A stretch of DNA of 64,000 bases, from assembly GCA_027082825.1 (NCBI GenBank), contig JALWTO010000040.1, positions 1-64,000 on the forward strand, written 5' to 3'. Source of the stretch: Acidilobaceae archaeon. GTDB taxonomy: Archaea; Thermoproteota; Thermoprotei_A; Sulfolobales; Acidilobaceae. Positions 1-9,708 of this stretch are shown here, one piece after another; position 1 is the stretch's first letter; the number at the start of each line of letters is the position of its first letter. Under the pieces are notes generated by a model, which had not been told where the DNA came from, did no database searches, and saw nothing but the letters and a program-made list of their open reading frames with translations. Made by a program: the position numbers and the translations under genes.

Positions 1-4
1 AGAT

Positions 5-1273
5 ATGGAATGGAGAAAACTCCAAACTGAAATAAACGAACAAAGACACAGACATAATGTTATTAGCAAGTCAATAGGCAAAGAAAAAGATTCTGGAAGA
101 AGAAAAGCCTTAGTTGAGGAGGCGAGAAGAATCCTTAAAGACCTTGAGGTACTTGAGGTCAGACTTAAGGAGATCAGCAATAGAAGACAAAAAATTCTTT
201 GGAGTCTACCAAACATCGTTGCTGATGATGTACCAATTGGAGATGAGAAGGCTAGTGTTCCAATTGAATTCTGGGGCAAGCCTAAAGTATGGAGAGGCCA
301 TGTTGATCAGTTCAAAAAACAGACAGAGGTCTATGGCTTTAAGGTTGATTATGAGGCTACAGATTGGAAGCCCATAGGGCATGCCGATATATTAGAGGAA
401 GTTCTTAAGCTGGGAAATACTGTCAAAGCTGGAGAGGTTGCTGGCTCAAGATTTTATTATCTATTCGAAGACATAGTTTGGCTCGATTTCTCACTATTAA
501 TGTTTGCAATTGATAGACTTACATCAAAGGGTTATAGACTTGTCCTTCCACCATACATGCTTAGGTTTAAGTATCTAAATAGTGTAATAGATATAGAAAC
601 ATTTAAGGATGCTATATATAAGATAGAAGGAGAGGATCTCTATCTTATAGCTACTGCCGAACATCCTCTGGCTGCACTTTTTGCTGGTGAAGAGATATAT
701 GATGATGAACTTCCAATAAAACTCTTGGGAATAAGTCCATGTTTTAGAAAGGAGGCAGGAGCTGGAAATAGAGATCTGAAAGGGATCTTTAGAGTTCACC
801 AGTTCCACAAAGTCGAACAGTTTATTTACTCCAAGCCCGAGGAGAGCTGGAAATATCATAGTGAAATAATAAATAATGCTAAGGAACTCTTCAGAGAACT
901 AGGACTTCCATATAGGATAGTTAACATAGCCTCAGGAGACTTAGGAGCATGTGCCACTAAAAAATATGACCTTGAAGTATGGATGCCAGCTCAAGGCATG
1001 TATAGAGAAATGGTTAGCGCCAGTAACTGTACTGATTGGCAAGCATATAGATTGGGAATAAGGTTAATAAGGAGAAAAGGAATGAAGAGAGAATATGTAC
1101 ATACCTTAAACAGTACTGCTATAGCATCAGCTAGGGTTATAACAGCTATTCTTGAAAACTATCAGGAACCTGACGGAAGGATAACTATACCTAAGATTCT
1201 AAGAAAATACCTTGAGCCCTTTGGCTCTGCTCCCAAAGACGAAATACTTCCTAGATCCAAGAAAACTCCTTAG
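5..1273 (+). CDS. serS: Seryl-tRNA synthetase (N-terminus truncated by window edge)
   Basis: Class II aaRS text: [64 protein letters not shown]-terminal coiled-coil arm present but start lies upstream. Confidence 0.93.
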   Translation: MEWRKLQTEINEQRHRHNVISKSIGKEKDSGRRKALVEEARRILKDLEVLEVRLKEISNRRQKILWSLPNIVADDVPIGDEKASVPIEFWGKPKVWRGHVDQFKKQTEVYGFKVDYEATDWKPIGHADILEEVLKLGNTVKAGEVAGSRFYYLFEDIVWLDFSLLMFAIDRLTSKGYRLVLPPYMLRFKYLNSVIDIETFKDAIYKIEGEDLYLIATAEHPLAALFAGEEIYDDELPIKLLGISPCFRKEAGAGNRDLKGIFRVHQFHKVEQFIYSKPEESWKYHSEIINNAKELFRELGLPYRIVNIASGDLGACATKKYDLEVWMPAQGMYREMVSASNCTDWQAYRLGIRLIRRKGMKREYVHTLNSTAIASARVITAILENYQEPDGRITIPKILRKYLEPFGSAPKDEILPRSKKTP

Positions 1274-1281
1274 CTATTACC

Positions 1282-1602
1282 CTACCTTCCTCTTCTATCT
1301 TCTCCGATCATATCTCTTGATAGCTCCCTTTGGAATCGACTTATATCTCCTAGACCTGCAGACAATGCTTTCTTAGCTAAAACTTCAAGCTCGTTAGGGT
1401 TTGCATAATCAATAGGTTTGCCATTGTAATCAGAGTCCTCCCATTCGTTATAAAGCCTCTTAAGTATCTTCTTTACATCTGGGTCGGAATAAAAGAGAGC
1501 TTTTCTCCAAGGATCCATATTTTTATCTATAAATGTTTCAACAATGTTCTTCATTCTGTCGATTTCTTCTTTACTCCTACCCTTCTTAAAAAGTCCAGGC
1601 AT
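1282..1602 (-). CDS. Small charged hypothetical protein (106 aa)
   Basis: Complete ORF in a gene-sized gap, no overlap; family not recognised. Confidence 0.6.
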   Translation of the reverse strand: MPGLFKKGRSKEEIDRMKNIVETFIDKNMDPWRKALFYSDPDVKKILKRLYNEWEDSDYNGKPIDYANPNELEVLAKKALSAGLGDISRFQRELSRDMIGEDRRGR

Positions 1603-1772
1603 TAAGTTTCACCATTGTCCCTCCTCAGTTTACACTTAAAACTCTGCTGTTTCCCCTATTAAACCTTTTCCGTAAAGAAAAATTAATAAAACTAATTAAC
1701 CCTAATAATACTAATTCAAAGAGAATTGAACGGCAAATTTTTTATATTCTAAAGCTAATACTTAGAATTACC

Positions 1773-2213
1773 TCAGTCCATTTGAGTTCCATATGACCCT
1801 TCCATCTCTTTCCATCTTTTCTTCCATTCTTCCACAACATCATATCCATAAATGGACTTAAGAAGTTCTCTCCCATTGTCAGTAACCCTTTCTGGAGACC
1901 AAAGGGGATCAAATGTTATCTCAACCTCAACATCCTCAGCATCAGGAACAGCTTCTTTTATAGCCTCTTCAACATATGCCGCAACAACCCCAGCAACGGG
2001 ACAGCCTGGAGCTGTTAGAGTCATCAATACATAAATTTTAGGTTTTCCAGATCCCCCTCTTCTAACTCTTATTTCATATATAAGACCAAGATCATAAACA
2101 TTCACAGGTATTTCAGGGTCATAAACGTCTTTTAGTGCCCTAAGTATCTTATCTATTATCTCTTTATCGCCATCTAGTACTATTTGAACTTTCTCGCTCA
2201 AGGCACTACACAC
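1773..2213 (-). CDS. MIP18/DUF59-family iron-sulfur assembly protein
   Basis: ALKDVYDPEIPVNVYDLGLIYEI and LTAPGCPVAGVV motifs typical of DUF59/SufT. Confidence 0.88.
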   Translation of the reverse strand: MCSALSEKVQIVLDGDKEIIDKILRALKDVYDPEIPVNVYDLGLIYEIRVRRGGSGKPKIYVLMTLTAPGCPVAGVVAAYVEEAIKEAVPDAEDVEVEITFDPLWSPERVTDNGRELLKSIYGYDVVEEWKKRWKEMEGSYGTQMD

Positions 2214-2242
2214 TCCTTTAACACATGTTCATTTGAGCCTTT

Positions 2243-2446
2243 TTATTGCTTAGTATTTTCTAGAAACTTCATGACTAGAAAGCTCGAAATGAATGGTGAT
2301 ATCATCATTAAAACTGAACCTGATATTAGAAATCCTATATGCCCAGAACTTTTATAAACAATTACTAAAAATATGCCGAAAAGAAGAATCAGAACAGTAA
2401 GTTTAATCTGGAGCTTTACAGCTTTTGGAAGCGATCCTACCCTCAA
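2243..2446 (-). CDS. Small two-TM membrane protein (67 aa)
   Basis: Two hydrophobic segments; overlaps 3' end of the CinA-like gene by 44 nt. Confidence 0.45.
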   Translation of the reverse strand: MRVGSLPKAVKLQIKLTVLILLFGIFLVIVYKSSGHIGFLISGSVLMMISPFISSFLVMKFLENTKQ

Positions 2447-3224
2447 GCCTCTTTGCCTCCTTTATAATTAAATCTATTATTTTTTCTGACATTTTCTTTA
2501 CTTCATTAAGCTCTTCGCCTGAGGATAAAACTCTTACATCTAAGATAGGCTCTTTTATTTCATGACCTTTAGGATGGCTCTTTACATAGCTTCTTGGATA
2601 TTTTCTTGCCATTTCCTCAAGAAATGGAGCTAGAGAAGATTCTGGAACACCCCTTATTTCAACAGAACATTCCCAGACCTTTTTTGGTGGTGCCCTTGTT
2701 TTTAGTATTGGTTGAAGGGTCTTTTCAAACATGGATTTCATTTCAGCAGGAACTCCAGGAAGACTGGCTAAGATAGAATCTTCAAGCTCTATAACCACGC
2801 CTGGAGCAGCCCCTACATCATTTGGTATAGGCCTTGAACCTTCAGGAAGCATGGCCATCTTTATTCTCTCTCTTGTCATTGGAAGGTCTCTCTTCATATA
2901 GAATTCTTCAACCATTTTTAATGCTTTATTGTTAAGAATCAAAGATTTCCCTGTGGCCTTTGCAATGGCCTCAAGAGTTTTGTCATCATAAGTAGGCCCT
3001 AATCCACCAGTTGTCAAAACGACCTCAGCTCTTCCTAATCCTCTTTTTACCTCTTCGATTATTTCATCTAAATCATCAGGAACCTTGACTATCCTAATAA
3101 CTCTATATCCCAAAAATGTAAGCCTTCTTGCAAGCCATGCAGAGTTTGTATCGACTATCCGCCCTATGAGGAGCTCATTACCTATAGGTATTATCCAAGC
3201 AAGACCTTTCTTGCTAAGACTCAA
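2403..3224 (-). CDS. CinA/MoaB-like competence-damage family protein
   Basis: IGNELLIGRIVDTNSAWLARRL, TTGGLGPTYDD, SLPGVPAEMK motifs of molybdopterin-binding CinA domain. Confidence 0.88.
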   Translation of the reverse strand: MSLSKKGLAWIIPIGNELLIGRIVDTNSAWLARRLTFLGYRVIRIVKVPDDLDEIIEEVKRGLGRAEVVLTTGGLGPTYDDKTLEAIAKATGKSLILNNKALKMVEEFYMKRDLPMTRERIKMAMLPEGSRPIPNDVGAAPGVVIELEDSILASLPGVPAEMKSMFEKTLQPILKTRAPPKKVWECSVEIRGVPESSLAPFLEEMARKYPRSYVKSHPKGHEIKEPILDVRVLSSGEELNEVKKMSEKIIDLIIKEAKRLEGRIASKSCKAPD

Positions 3225-3292
3225 GAGTTCACACCTAGGCTTAGAGTGTGAAATAGAAATAATTATGCTATTTTTGATTCTAAAGTATTTAT

Positions 3293-3838
3293 CTATAACA
3301 CTTCCAAAGCCTCTTCTGCTTTTTCTATAGAACTTTTAGCCTCAGCAAGAGCAGTTTTGACCTCACTGATTTTATCCCTGATTAATTTAAGCTCACTCCT
3401 TAACTCATCAATCTCTCTTTTAGTTTTTTCAATTTCATCCTTAGATATAACAGCTGCTGGAATCTCAAGCTTTAACTTACCTCTCACAAGCATCTCATAT
3501 GTTTCTTTGACAAGCTGTCCAGCTTTCGTTTCTCCAGAGAGATGTCTTCTTATTGTTGCCTCAGTCCTTCCAAGTTCCTCAGCTATCTTACCTACAGAAT
3601 ACCCTGCCTTCTCTCTAGCAAGAGCACCAGCTGCTATGGCTAAACTGTCAATCCATGTCGTAAATTCCCTTGGCTCAGTAACAGTCTTTATAATCTCCGG
3701 CCTGAATAGGGTCCCGATGATTAGAGCTATCTCAAGCTCCCTAGTCTCCTTCCGAGAAGTTGGCCTCACAGATATATGAGAGAAATCAACATCAATCGTT
3801 ATAGTTCCTGAGAGAACATCCTCGCTCAAATAGATCAC
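3293..3838 (-). CDS. HTH-containing transcriptional regulator with C-terminal coiled coil
   Basis: KIAEELGRTEATIRRHLSGETKAGQLV helix-turn-helix; long charged C-terminal helix. Confidence 0.7.
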   Translation of the reverse strand: MIYLSEDVLSGTITIDVDFSHISVRPTSRKETRELEIALIIGTLFRPEIIKTVTEPREFTTWIDSLAIAAGALAREKAGYSVGKIAEELGRTEATIRRHLSGETKAGQLVKETYEMLVRGKLKLEIPAAVISKDEIEKTKREIDELRSELKLIRDKISEVKTALAEAKSSIEKAEEALEVL

Positions 3839-3924
3839 CTGCTCATATAGCTCCTTATTTTTAAAGTTCTAAAATTTAGGTTTAAAAAACTTATCCTTGA
3901 CTATAAAAAGAATATGATAGAGTT

Positions 3925-4797
3925 TTAGATTGCTTTCTTTATGAGATCTGGGATCTCCTGAGGAATCCTTGCAACCTTGACTCCTGCTTTTTCAAGGGCC
4001 TTGACCTTATCCTGATATGCCCCAGTGCCCATCATTATTATTGCCCCAGCATGTCCCATTCTCTTACCTGGAGGAGCTGTTCTACCAGCGACAAATGCAA
4101 CAACAGGTTTTGTGAATTTTCCTTCCTCTATCATCTTAGCAGCTCTCTCCTCCATGTCTCCTCCGATCTCTCCAATAATTACTAAGGCCTTTGTCTCAGG
4201 ATCCCTCTCAAAAAGTTCCATAGCCTCGGTAAATGTTATACCTACAACAGGATCTCCACCTACCCCGATAGCAGTCGTCTGACCAAGACCCGCTCTAGTT
4301 AGAGCATAGGCAACTTCATAGGTTAAGGTACCGCTTCTTGATATTATTCCAACAGAACCTGGAGAAAATGCATGACCTGGCATTATACCTATCTTCGTCT
4401 TTCCAGGACTAATTATTCCAGGACAATTAGGACCTATAATCACTGTTCCTTTTTTCTTTGCATAGTTAACAAAAGCTAAAGTTTCGTGAACAGGTATGTG
4501 TTCAGTTATAACAACAACAACTTTAATTCCAACGTCGATAGCTTCGTAAACAGCATCAGCAGCAAACTTAGCTGGAACAAATATAATACTGACATTTGCA
4601 TCTGGATGTTCAGTTATAGCTTCCTCCATCGTGTCATAGACTGGGACTTCATGAACTTTGGTTCCTCCTTTTCCAGGTGTCACACCAGCAACTATTTTTG
4701 TCCCATAACTAAGCATAAGTTTTGTATGAAAACTACCTTCATGACCAGTTATACCCTGAACAATTACCTTTGTGTTCTCATCAACAAGAACAACCAT
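3925..4797 (-). CDS. sucD: Succinyl-CoA synthetase alpha subunit
   Basis: [43 protein letters not shown] (active His) motifs. Confidence 0.95.
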   Translation of the reverse strand: MVVLVDENTKVIVQGITGHEGSFHTKLMLSYGTKIVAGVTPGKGGTKVHEVPVYDTMEEAITEHPDANVSIIFVPAKFAADAVYEAIDVGIKVVVVITEHIPVHETLAFVNYAKKKGTVIIGPNCPGIISPGKTKIGIMPGHAFSPGSVGIISRSGTLTYEVAYALTRAGLGQTTAIGVGGDPVVGITFTEAMELFERDPETKALVIIGEIGGDMEERAAKMIEEGKFTKPVVAFVAGRTAPPGKRMGHAGAIIMMGTGAYQDKVKALEKAGVKVARIPQEIPDLIKKAI

Positions 4798-4809
4798 TCA
4801 GATCACCTC

Positions 4810-5961
4810 TTAAACCTGAAGCTTCACAACCGCTTTTGCAGCTTCTATAGCATCTGTATAAGCCTCTATGCCATATTCTTTCAATATCTTTCTTCCCTCC
4901 TCATCGTTGGTACCAGCAAGTCTTACAACAATTGGTTTTTTCATTCCTCCAAGCTCTTTAAGTGCCTGGACTAATCCTTTTGCAACCTCATCACATCTTG
5001 TTATACCACCAAATATATTAATGAATATCTTCTTAGCCTTTGGGAACTCAAAAAGGAAACGAACAGCCCTCTTAACAAGCTCCGCATCAGCTCCCCCACC
5101 TAGGTCAAGGAAATTGGAAGGCTCTCCTCCAAACTCGTATACTAGATCCATGGTTGTCATTGTTAATCCAGCTCCGTTGCTTATAATTCCAGTATCCCCA
5201 TCAAGCTCGACAAACGTCAATCCCTGAGACCTTGCCTTAATCTCCCATTCTGTATATTCACCTGTCTCTTCGAGCTTCCTTTCTCCAAGATCTGAATGCT
5301 TGTAGAGAGCGTTGTCGTCAACTATTAGCCTGGCATCAAGTGGCAACACTTTATCACCCACTAGTGCTAAGGGGTTCGACTCTGCTAGATCACCGTCATA
5401 ATCCATGAAAACCTTGTAAAGAGCTGAGAGGAAGTTTGAGAAACTCCTAAGGACCTTTCCCTTAAGTCCTATCTTCTTGCCAACTATCCTGGCGTGATAG
5501 CCTCTAAGGCCTACCTGTGGGTCTATATGAAGCCTTACTATGCTCTCTGGTTTCTCTTTTGCTATCTCCTCTATATCCATACCTCCGTATTTAGAGGCTA
5601 GAACTAGGGGCTTGCGTTCGCTTCTATCTATAATTATAGCGGCGTATAGCTCTGCTTCGTGTTCTATAGCTTTCTCAATAAGCAGATAGCTGGGCTTTAA
5701 TCCTTTTATTGGCTTTTCGAACAGTTCATCTACAAGTTTTATTGCCTCATCTATACTATTAGCCTTCTTGATACCGCCAGCTTTTCCCCTTCCAGCCACA
5801 AGAACTTGGCTCTTAACAACAAGAGGAGGTTCAAGCCCCGCCTCCTCTATCTTCTTTTTAGGATCATCTCCCTTAGCGATTAATACGCTAGGTGGAACTT
5901 CGACTCCATATTTTTTAAGGAGGTTCTTTGCCTCGAATTCAAATAGCTTCAATCTGTTCAC
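4810..5961 (-). CDS. sucC: Succinyl-CoA synthetase beta subunit
   Basis: ATP-grasp text VKSQVLVAGRGKAGGIKKA, ESNPLALV, FINIFGGITRCDEVAKG; operon with sucD. Confidence 0.95.
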   Translation of the reverse strand: MNRLKLFEFEAKNLLKKYGVEVPPSVLIAKGDDPKKKIEEAGLEPPLVVKSQVLVAGRGKAGGIKKANSIDEAIKLVDELFEKPIKGLKPSYLLIEKAIEHEAELYAAIIIDRSERKPLVLASKYGGMDIEEIAKEKPESIVRLHIDPQVGLRGYHARIVGKKIGLKGKVLRSFSNFLSALYKVFMDYDGDLAESNPLALVGDKVLPLDARLIVDDNALYKHSDLGERKLEETGEYTEWEIKARSQGLTFVELDGDTGIISNGAGLTMTTMDLVYEFGGEPSNFLDLGGGADAELVKRAVRFLFEFPKAKKIFINIFGGITRCDEVAKGLVQALKELGGMKKPIVVRLAGTNDEEGRKILKEYGIEAYTDAIEAAKAVVKLQV

Positions 5962-6060
5962 CCTGACTGTATCTCTGTGCCAAAAGAAGGTAGGGCTGAT
6001 AGTTCTATTAAAAAGCTAATTTTGATGAACTCTATGCATAGGTACTATCTATAAAAAATT

Positions 6061-6131
6061 TGGCGTCAGAAGCCTGGTTATTCTACATTGTGTAAAGTCA
6101 CTTCCGATCTTACACAGATCTTCATCCGCCA
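6061..6131 (-). ncRNA. Candidate kink-turn / box C/D-like small RNA
   Basis: Minus strand: TGGCG-GAT-GAAG...CTTC-TGA-CGCCA: 5-bp terminal stem, 3-nt bulge, GA/GA step and CTGA next to the stem; T-run downstream; AT-rich promoter-like sequence upstream. Confidence 0.4.
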
Positions 6132-6203
6132 GCATAATCTTAGTCTTTTAAAATTAAAGCTTAGTGATGCATTTATATATTAAGCTAAATTATTAATGCA
6201 AAG

Positions 6204-6812
6204 ATGACAATATCTGGTGAGAAATATATGCCAAGTATAGACAGTGGATGGCTTGTCATAGAGGTTGCTGATGTTCTGGAACTTAACCTTACTGAAACAA
6301 AAAAGCTTGTCGAATGGGTTTTAAGTAACGATAAGGCCTTGCTTGTGACCTCTCCAAGTCCTGTCTATGTAGAGTCAGAATCTGAATACTCCTCCTTAGC
6401 AATAGTTCTTGGTGTAGGATCCTTAGCAATTAAAGGAACACTTAACATCCCCCTTAATTTGAGGACATTTAGGCTCTTCAGAAGGGAATGGATAGATGGT
6501 TGTTGGGTTTCTCGAGATCCTAACTATGAATTTTTAACCTTGAGAGAGAGTGTTAGAATTAAGAGTACATCAAGTACATTGACCCTCAAGGATCCTGTTG
6601 CACTTCTCTCTAATGGGATCTGGGACGTTCATGAATTTTTCAGGGCTGACGAAGACTTACTAAAGGATTATGTTCCTTTAGTTAAGATAAATAACGACTA
6701 TGTTGTATTTAGAGATGGAAGAAAGTATTTGTCAACCATGATCAGAGGAATACTCAGAAAGATACTCGAATACATAATGCCACTAGCATCAGCCTGCAAT
6801 TCCTCACCATAG
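6204..6812 (+). CDS. Hypothetical protein (202 aa)
   Basis: Complete ORF preceded by AT-rich promoter-like sequence (tttatatatt); family not recognised. Confidence 0.65.
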   Translation: MTISGEKYMPSIDSGWLVIEVADVLELNLTETKKLVEWVLSNDKALLVTSPSPVYVESESEYSSLAIVLGVGSLAIKGTLNIPLNLRTFRLFRREWIDGCWVSRDPNYEFLTLRESVRIKSTSSTLTLKDPVALLSNGIWDVHEFFRADEDLLKDYVPLVKINNDYVVFRDGRKYLSTMIRGILRKILEYIMPLASACNSSP

Positions 6813-6952
6813 GTCGGTGTTCATCATGAACATCAGTATAGGGTAGCTAGGCTCATCGGATCTCTCTGATGGACATCCATATTACTTGATGATTAACTAA
6901 GATATTTAAATCAAACTGAAACCTATAAACAGAGAAACGTTTATTGATCTAT

Positions 6953-6970
6953 CCAAAGACAGATCTTTGG
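6953..6970. promoter_or_regulatory. Inverted repeat CCAAAGA-N4-TCTTTGG just upstream of an HTH gene (possible operator)
   Basis: Perfect 7-bp inverted repeat ending 10 nt before the TTG start at 6981. Confidence 0.4.
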
Positions 6971-6980
6971 GAGAAGAGAA

Positions 6981-7298
6981 TTGAAGAGAGTACCTAAAAA
7001 GAGAGAACTAACAGCCCTTTGGTTACTTTATACAAAAAGTTCTGAGATGAACTTGGGCATGGCTATCGATTTACTGCGAGATGAACTTTGCATGACCAAG
7101 AGAACAGCCAGTAACGTTATAAAAAGACTTAGAAAGCTTGGACTCGTCGAGATAAGAGTGCATAACGATGAGATAAGATTAAAGGCAGTTAGCCCTCTAA
7201 GTCTGATAGAGAATATAGCATCCCAATATATAGAACTAAGAAGAAAGAGGTGCAAAGCTATTAGAAGAATAAATGTCCTTAAGAATGCAACAAGTTAA
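6981..7298 (+). CDS. Winged-HTH transcriptional regulator (105 aa)
   Basis: MTKRTASNVIKRLRKLGLVEIRVHNDEIRLK wHTH pattern. Confidence 0.7.
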   Translation: MKRVPKKRELTALWLLYTKSSEMNLGMAIDLLRDELCMTKRTASNVIKRLRKLGLVEIRVHNDEIRLKAVSPLSLIENIASQYIELRRKRCKAIRRINVLKNATS

Positions 7299-7435
7299 AG
7301 TTTTGTTTACTGAGAACAATTGAACAATTGAAATTATAAGCAACAGGCTCACAAATAATTGATGATCATCATAAATTATGAAATAGTCTTTAAGTTCTAA
7401 TCTCTCTTATCCCTCTGGTAAAAGGTGAATGGAGA

Positions 7436-8461
7436 GTGTCGTTACGACTTGGCTTTAGGAGAAGGATCCCTAAGGGAGAGAAGCTTGATGTAGCAATCAT
7501 AGGTGGAGGTCCTGCAGGCCTTTCAGCGGCACTTTATTCGGCTAGGTTTCTATTGAAGACAGCTGTTCTTACAGAGAATGTAGGGGGTCAACTTTTAAAT
7601 ACAGACTATGTTGATGACTATCCGGGTCTTGGAAAGATAAGGGCTACAGATCTGATATCAAAGTTCAGAAGTCATGCAGAGAGGCTATTTAATGTTCCCA
7701 TTTATGATGGTATTAAAGTTGATAAAATAGAGAAAGTTGATGATACCTGGTTTAGGTTGAGAGGTAATGGTGTTGATATCTATGCTAAGGCAATAATTTT
7801 GGCTATAGGATCTCTAAGAAGGAGACTTGGAGTTCCCGGGGAAAAAGAGTATAGCGGACATGGAGTTAGCTACTGTAGTATATGTGATGCTCCCTTTTTC
7901 AGAGGAAAGAACTCAGTAGTTGTTGTAGGAGGAGGAGACTCAGCCCTCGAGGGAGCCTTAGTCCTCTCTGGCTATGTAAAGAAAGTCTACCTTGTTCACA
8001 GAAGAAGAGAGTTCAGAGCAAAACCATTTTATGTAGAACTCGTTAGATCAAAGAATAATATAGAGTTTCTTCTGGATACCGTTGTTAAGAAAATAAAAGG
8101 AGACAGTAACAAGGTCACCTCTGTCGTCGTTGAGAATAAGGCTACTAAAGAGAGAAAAGAGCTTAAGATAGACGGGATTTTCATTGAGATAGGGTTTGAA
8201 CCTCCTAAAGAGTGGTTTAAAAAAATAGGGCTTAAGACCGATGAAAGAGGTTACCTAAAGGTTGATGAATGGATGAGAACTAATATCGAAGGCATCTTTG
8301 CGGCTGGAGACTGTACTAATGTATGGATTGGTTTTAGACAGATAATAACAGCCTCAGCCATGGGAGCCGTAGCAGCTTATGCAGTTTACAACCATCTAAT
8401 TGAGAAAGGTTTATACAAGCCGAACAAGACAGTTATATCTACTAAGGAGAGAAATGGGTGA
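7436..8461 (+). CDS. trxB: Thioredoxin reductase
   Basis: FAD GGGPAGLSAALYSAR, redox CSICDAPF (CxxC), NADP GGGDSALEGAL, AAGDCTN motifs. Confidence 0.93.
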   Translation: MSLRLGFRRRIPKGEKLDVAIIGGGPAGLSAALYSARFLLKTAVLTENVGGQLLNTDYVDDYPGLGKIRATDLISKFRSHAERLFNVPIYDGIKVDKIEKVDDTWFRLRGNGVDIYAKAIILAIGSLRRRLGVPGEKEYSGHGVSYCSICDAPFFRGKNSVVVVGGGDSALEGALVLSGYVKKVYLVHRRREFRAKPFYVELVRSKNNIEFLLDTVVKKIKGDSNKVTSVVVENKATKERKELKIDGIFIEIGFEPPKEWFKKIGLKTDERGYLKVDEWMRTNIEGIFAAGDCTNVWIGFRQIITASAMGAVAAYAVYNHLIEKGLYKPNKTVISTKERNG

Positions 8462-9539
8462 AGCATATTTGGCTAGGACCGTAATACTGCCAGAGGGAAC
8501 CCCAGAAAGATATAAGATATTATATGAAAGGCTTATTAAACAAAAGTATCATTTTGTTGGAAGACATAGTGTTGTCAAAAAATGCTACTGGAATCATGCT
8601 GCTCTTACTCAAAACAGATTCTGTTATAAATGCAAATTCTATGGAATAGAGAGCCATAGATGCATACAGATGAGTCCCACAGCCTTTTGGTGCTGGAATG
8701 CATGTCTACATTGTTGGAGATTAAGGCCTACAGATGTTGGTCTGGATTGGGATGAAACTAAAATGCCTTCCGCCGATGAACCAGAGATCATAATTGAAGG
8801 AATGATAAAGGAATACAAAAGAATAATGAGTGGCTACAAGGGACATCCAAAGATTAACAGAAAACTTCTTGAAGAAGCCATGAGACCTAAGCATGTAGCC
8901 ATAAGCCTTACAGGAGAACCAACTCTTTATCCTTATCTAGGAGACCTAATAAAGGGAATTCATAAAAAAGGAATGACTACTTTCCTAGTCAGTAGAGGTG
9001 TCAGACCCGATATTCTTGGAAGCCTTGAAGAGGAACCAAGCCAGCTCTACATAAGTCTCGAAGCTTGGAGTAAAAAGTCATACAACTACTTTAACAGACC
9101 GCTTGTACCAAGAGCCTGGGAGCTTACTCTTGACACTATAGAAATGTTGCCTAGCTTCTCATCTCCAACGGTCTACAGAATAACCTTGGTCAGAGGGTTT
9201 AATGATAATGAGGAGGCACTTAAAGGTTTTGGCAAGTTAATCAAGATCGGCCAGCCGACTTACATAGAAGTTAAGGCCTATATGTATGTCGGGGCAAGTA
9301 GAGAAAGGCTTTCTAGAGAAAATATGCCTAGCCATGAGGAAGTTAGAAAGTTTGCAGAGAGACTTTCTGAGATTACAGGATACCCGATAAGAAGCGAGAG
9401 TAAGCCTAGCAGGATTGTCCTTCTAAGCTATCTTGAGAAGCCCATAAGGCATGGGAAGGGATGTCCACAGGGCTGGAAAATGTCAGATGAAGGCGCCCTG
9501 GGAGAATATGAGGATAAAAATCCAGAAACAAGCCTTTAA
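8454..9539 (+). CDS. taw1: tRNA 4-demethylwyosine synthase (TYW1/Taw1), radical SAM
   Basis: WCWNACLHCWR radical-SAM CxxxCxxC, SLTGEPTLYPYLGDLI, N-terminal CYKCKFYGIESHRCIQM; ATG at 8454 chosen over the longer ORF overlapping trxB. Confidence 0.93.
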   Translation: MGEAYLARTVILPEGTPERYKILYERLIKQKYHFVGRHSVVKKCYWNHAALTQNRFCYKCKFYGIESHRCIQMSPTAFWCWNACLHCWRLRPTDVGLDWDETKMPSADEPEIIIEGMIKEYKRIMSGYKGHPKINRKLLEEAMRPKHVAISLTGEPTLYPYLGDLIKGIHKKGMTTFLVSRGVRPDILGSLEEEPSQLYISLEAWSKKSYNYFNRPLVPRAWELTLDTIEMLPSFSSPTVYRITLVRGFNDNEEALKGFGKLIKIGQPTYIEVKAYMYVGASRERLSRENMPSHEEVRKFAERLSEITGYPIRSESKPSRIVLLSYLEKPIRHGKGCPQGWKMSDEGALGEYEDKNPETSL

Positions 9540-9578
9540 ATCGAAAAATGAATAGACATATTCAACATAAATTTTAGC

Positions 9579-9620
9579 ATTTAGGAGTTTTAGGGATAGG
9601 ATCCCTAAAATCCTCTAAAT
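9579..9620. repeat. Long near-perfect inverted repeat between convergent genes
   Basis: ATTTAGGAGTTTTAGGGAT-AGG-ATCCCTAAAATCCTCTAAAT, ~18 bp stem with one bulge. Confidence 0.7.
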
Positions 9621-9708
9621 GACTGCTCTTAAGCTAAATGACTAAGAAGAATCATACCAGTAAAAGGAGATGTTGAGTGTGTTGATTTCTGACCTTTCAT
9701 TAATGAGT

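Noticed and set aside
6800-6840. Minus-strand ATGATGA ... CTGA considered as a box C/D sRNA
   Set aside because: Too short, overlaps the 3' end of the 202-aa ORF, and the ATGATGA belongs to a palindrome (GTTCATCATGAAC)
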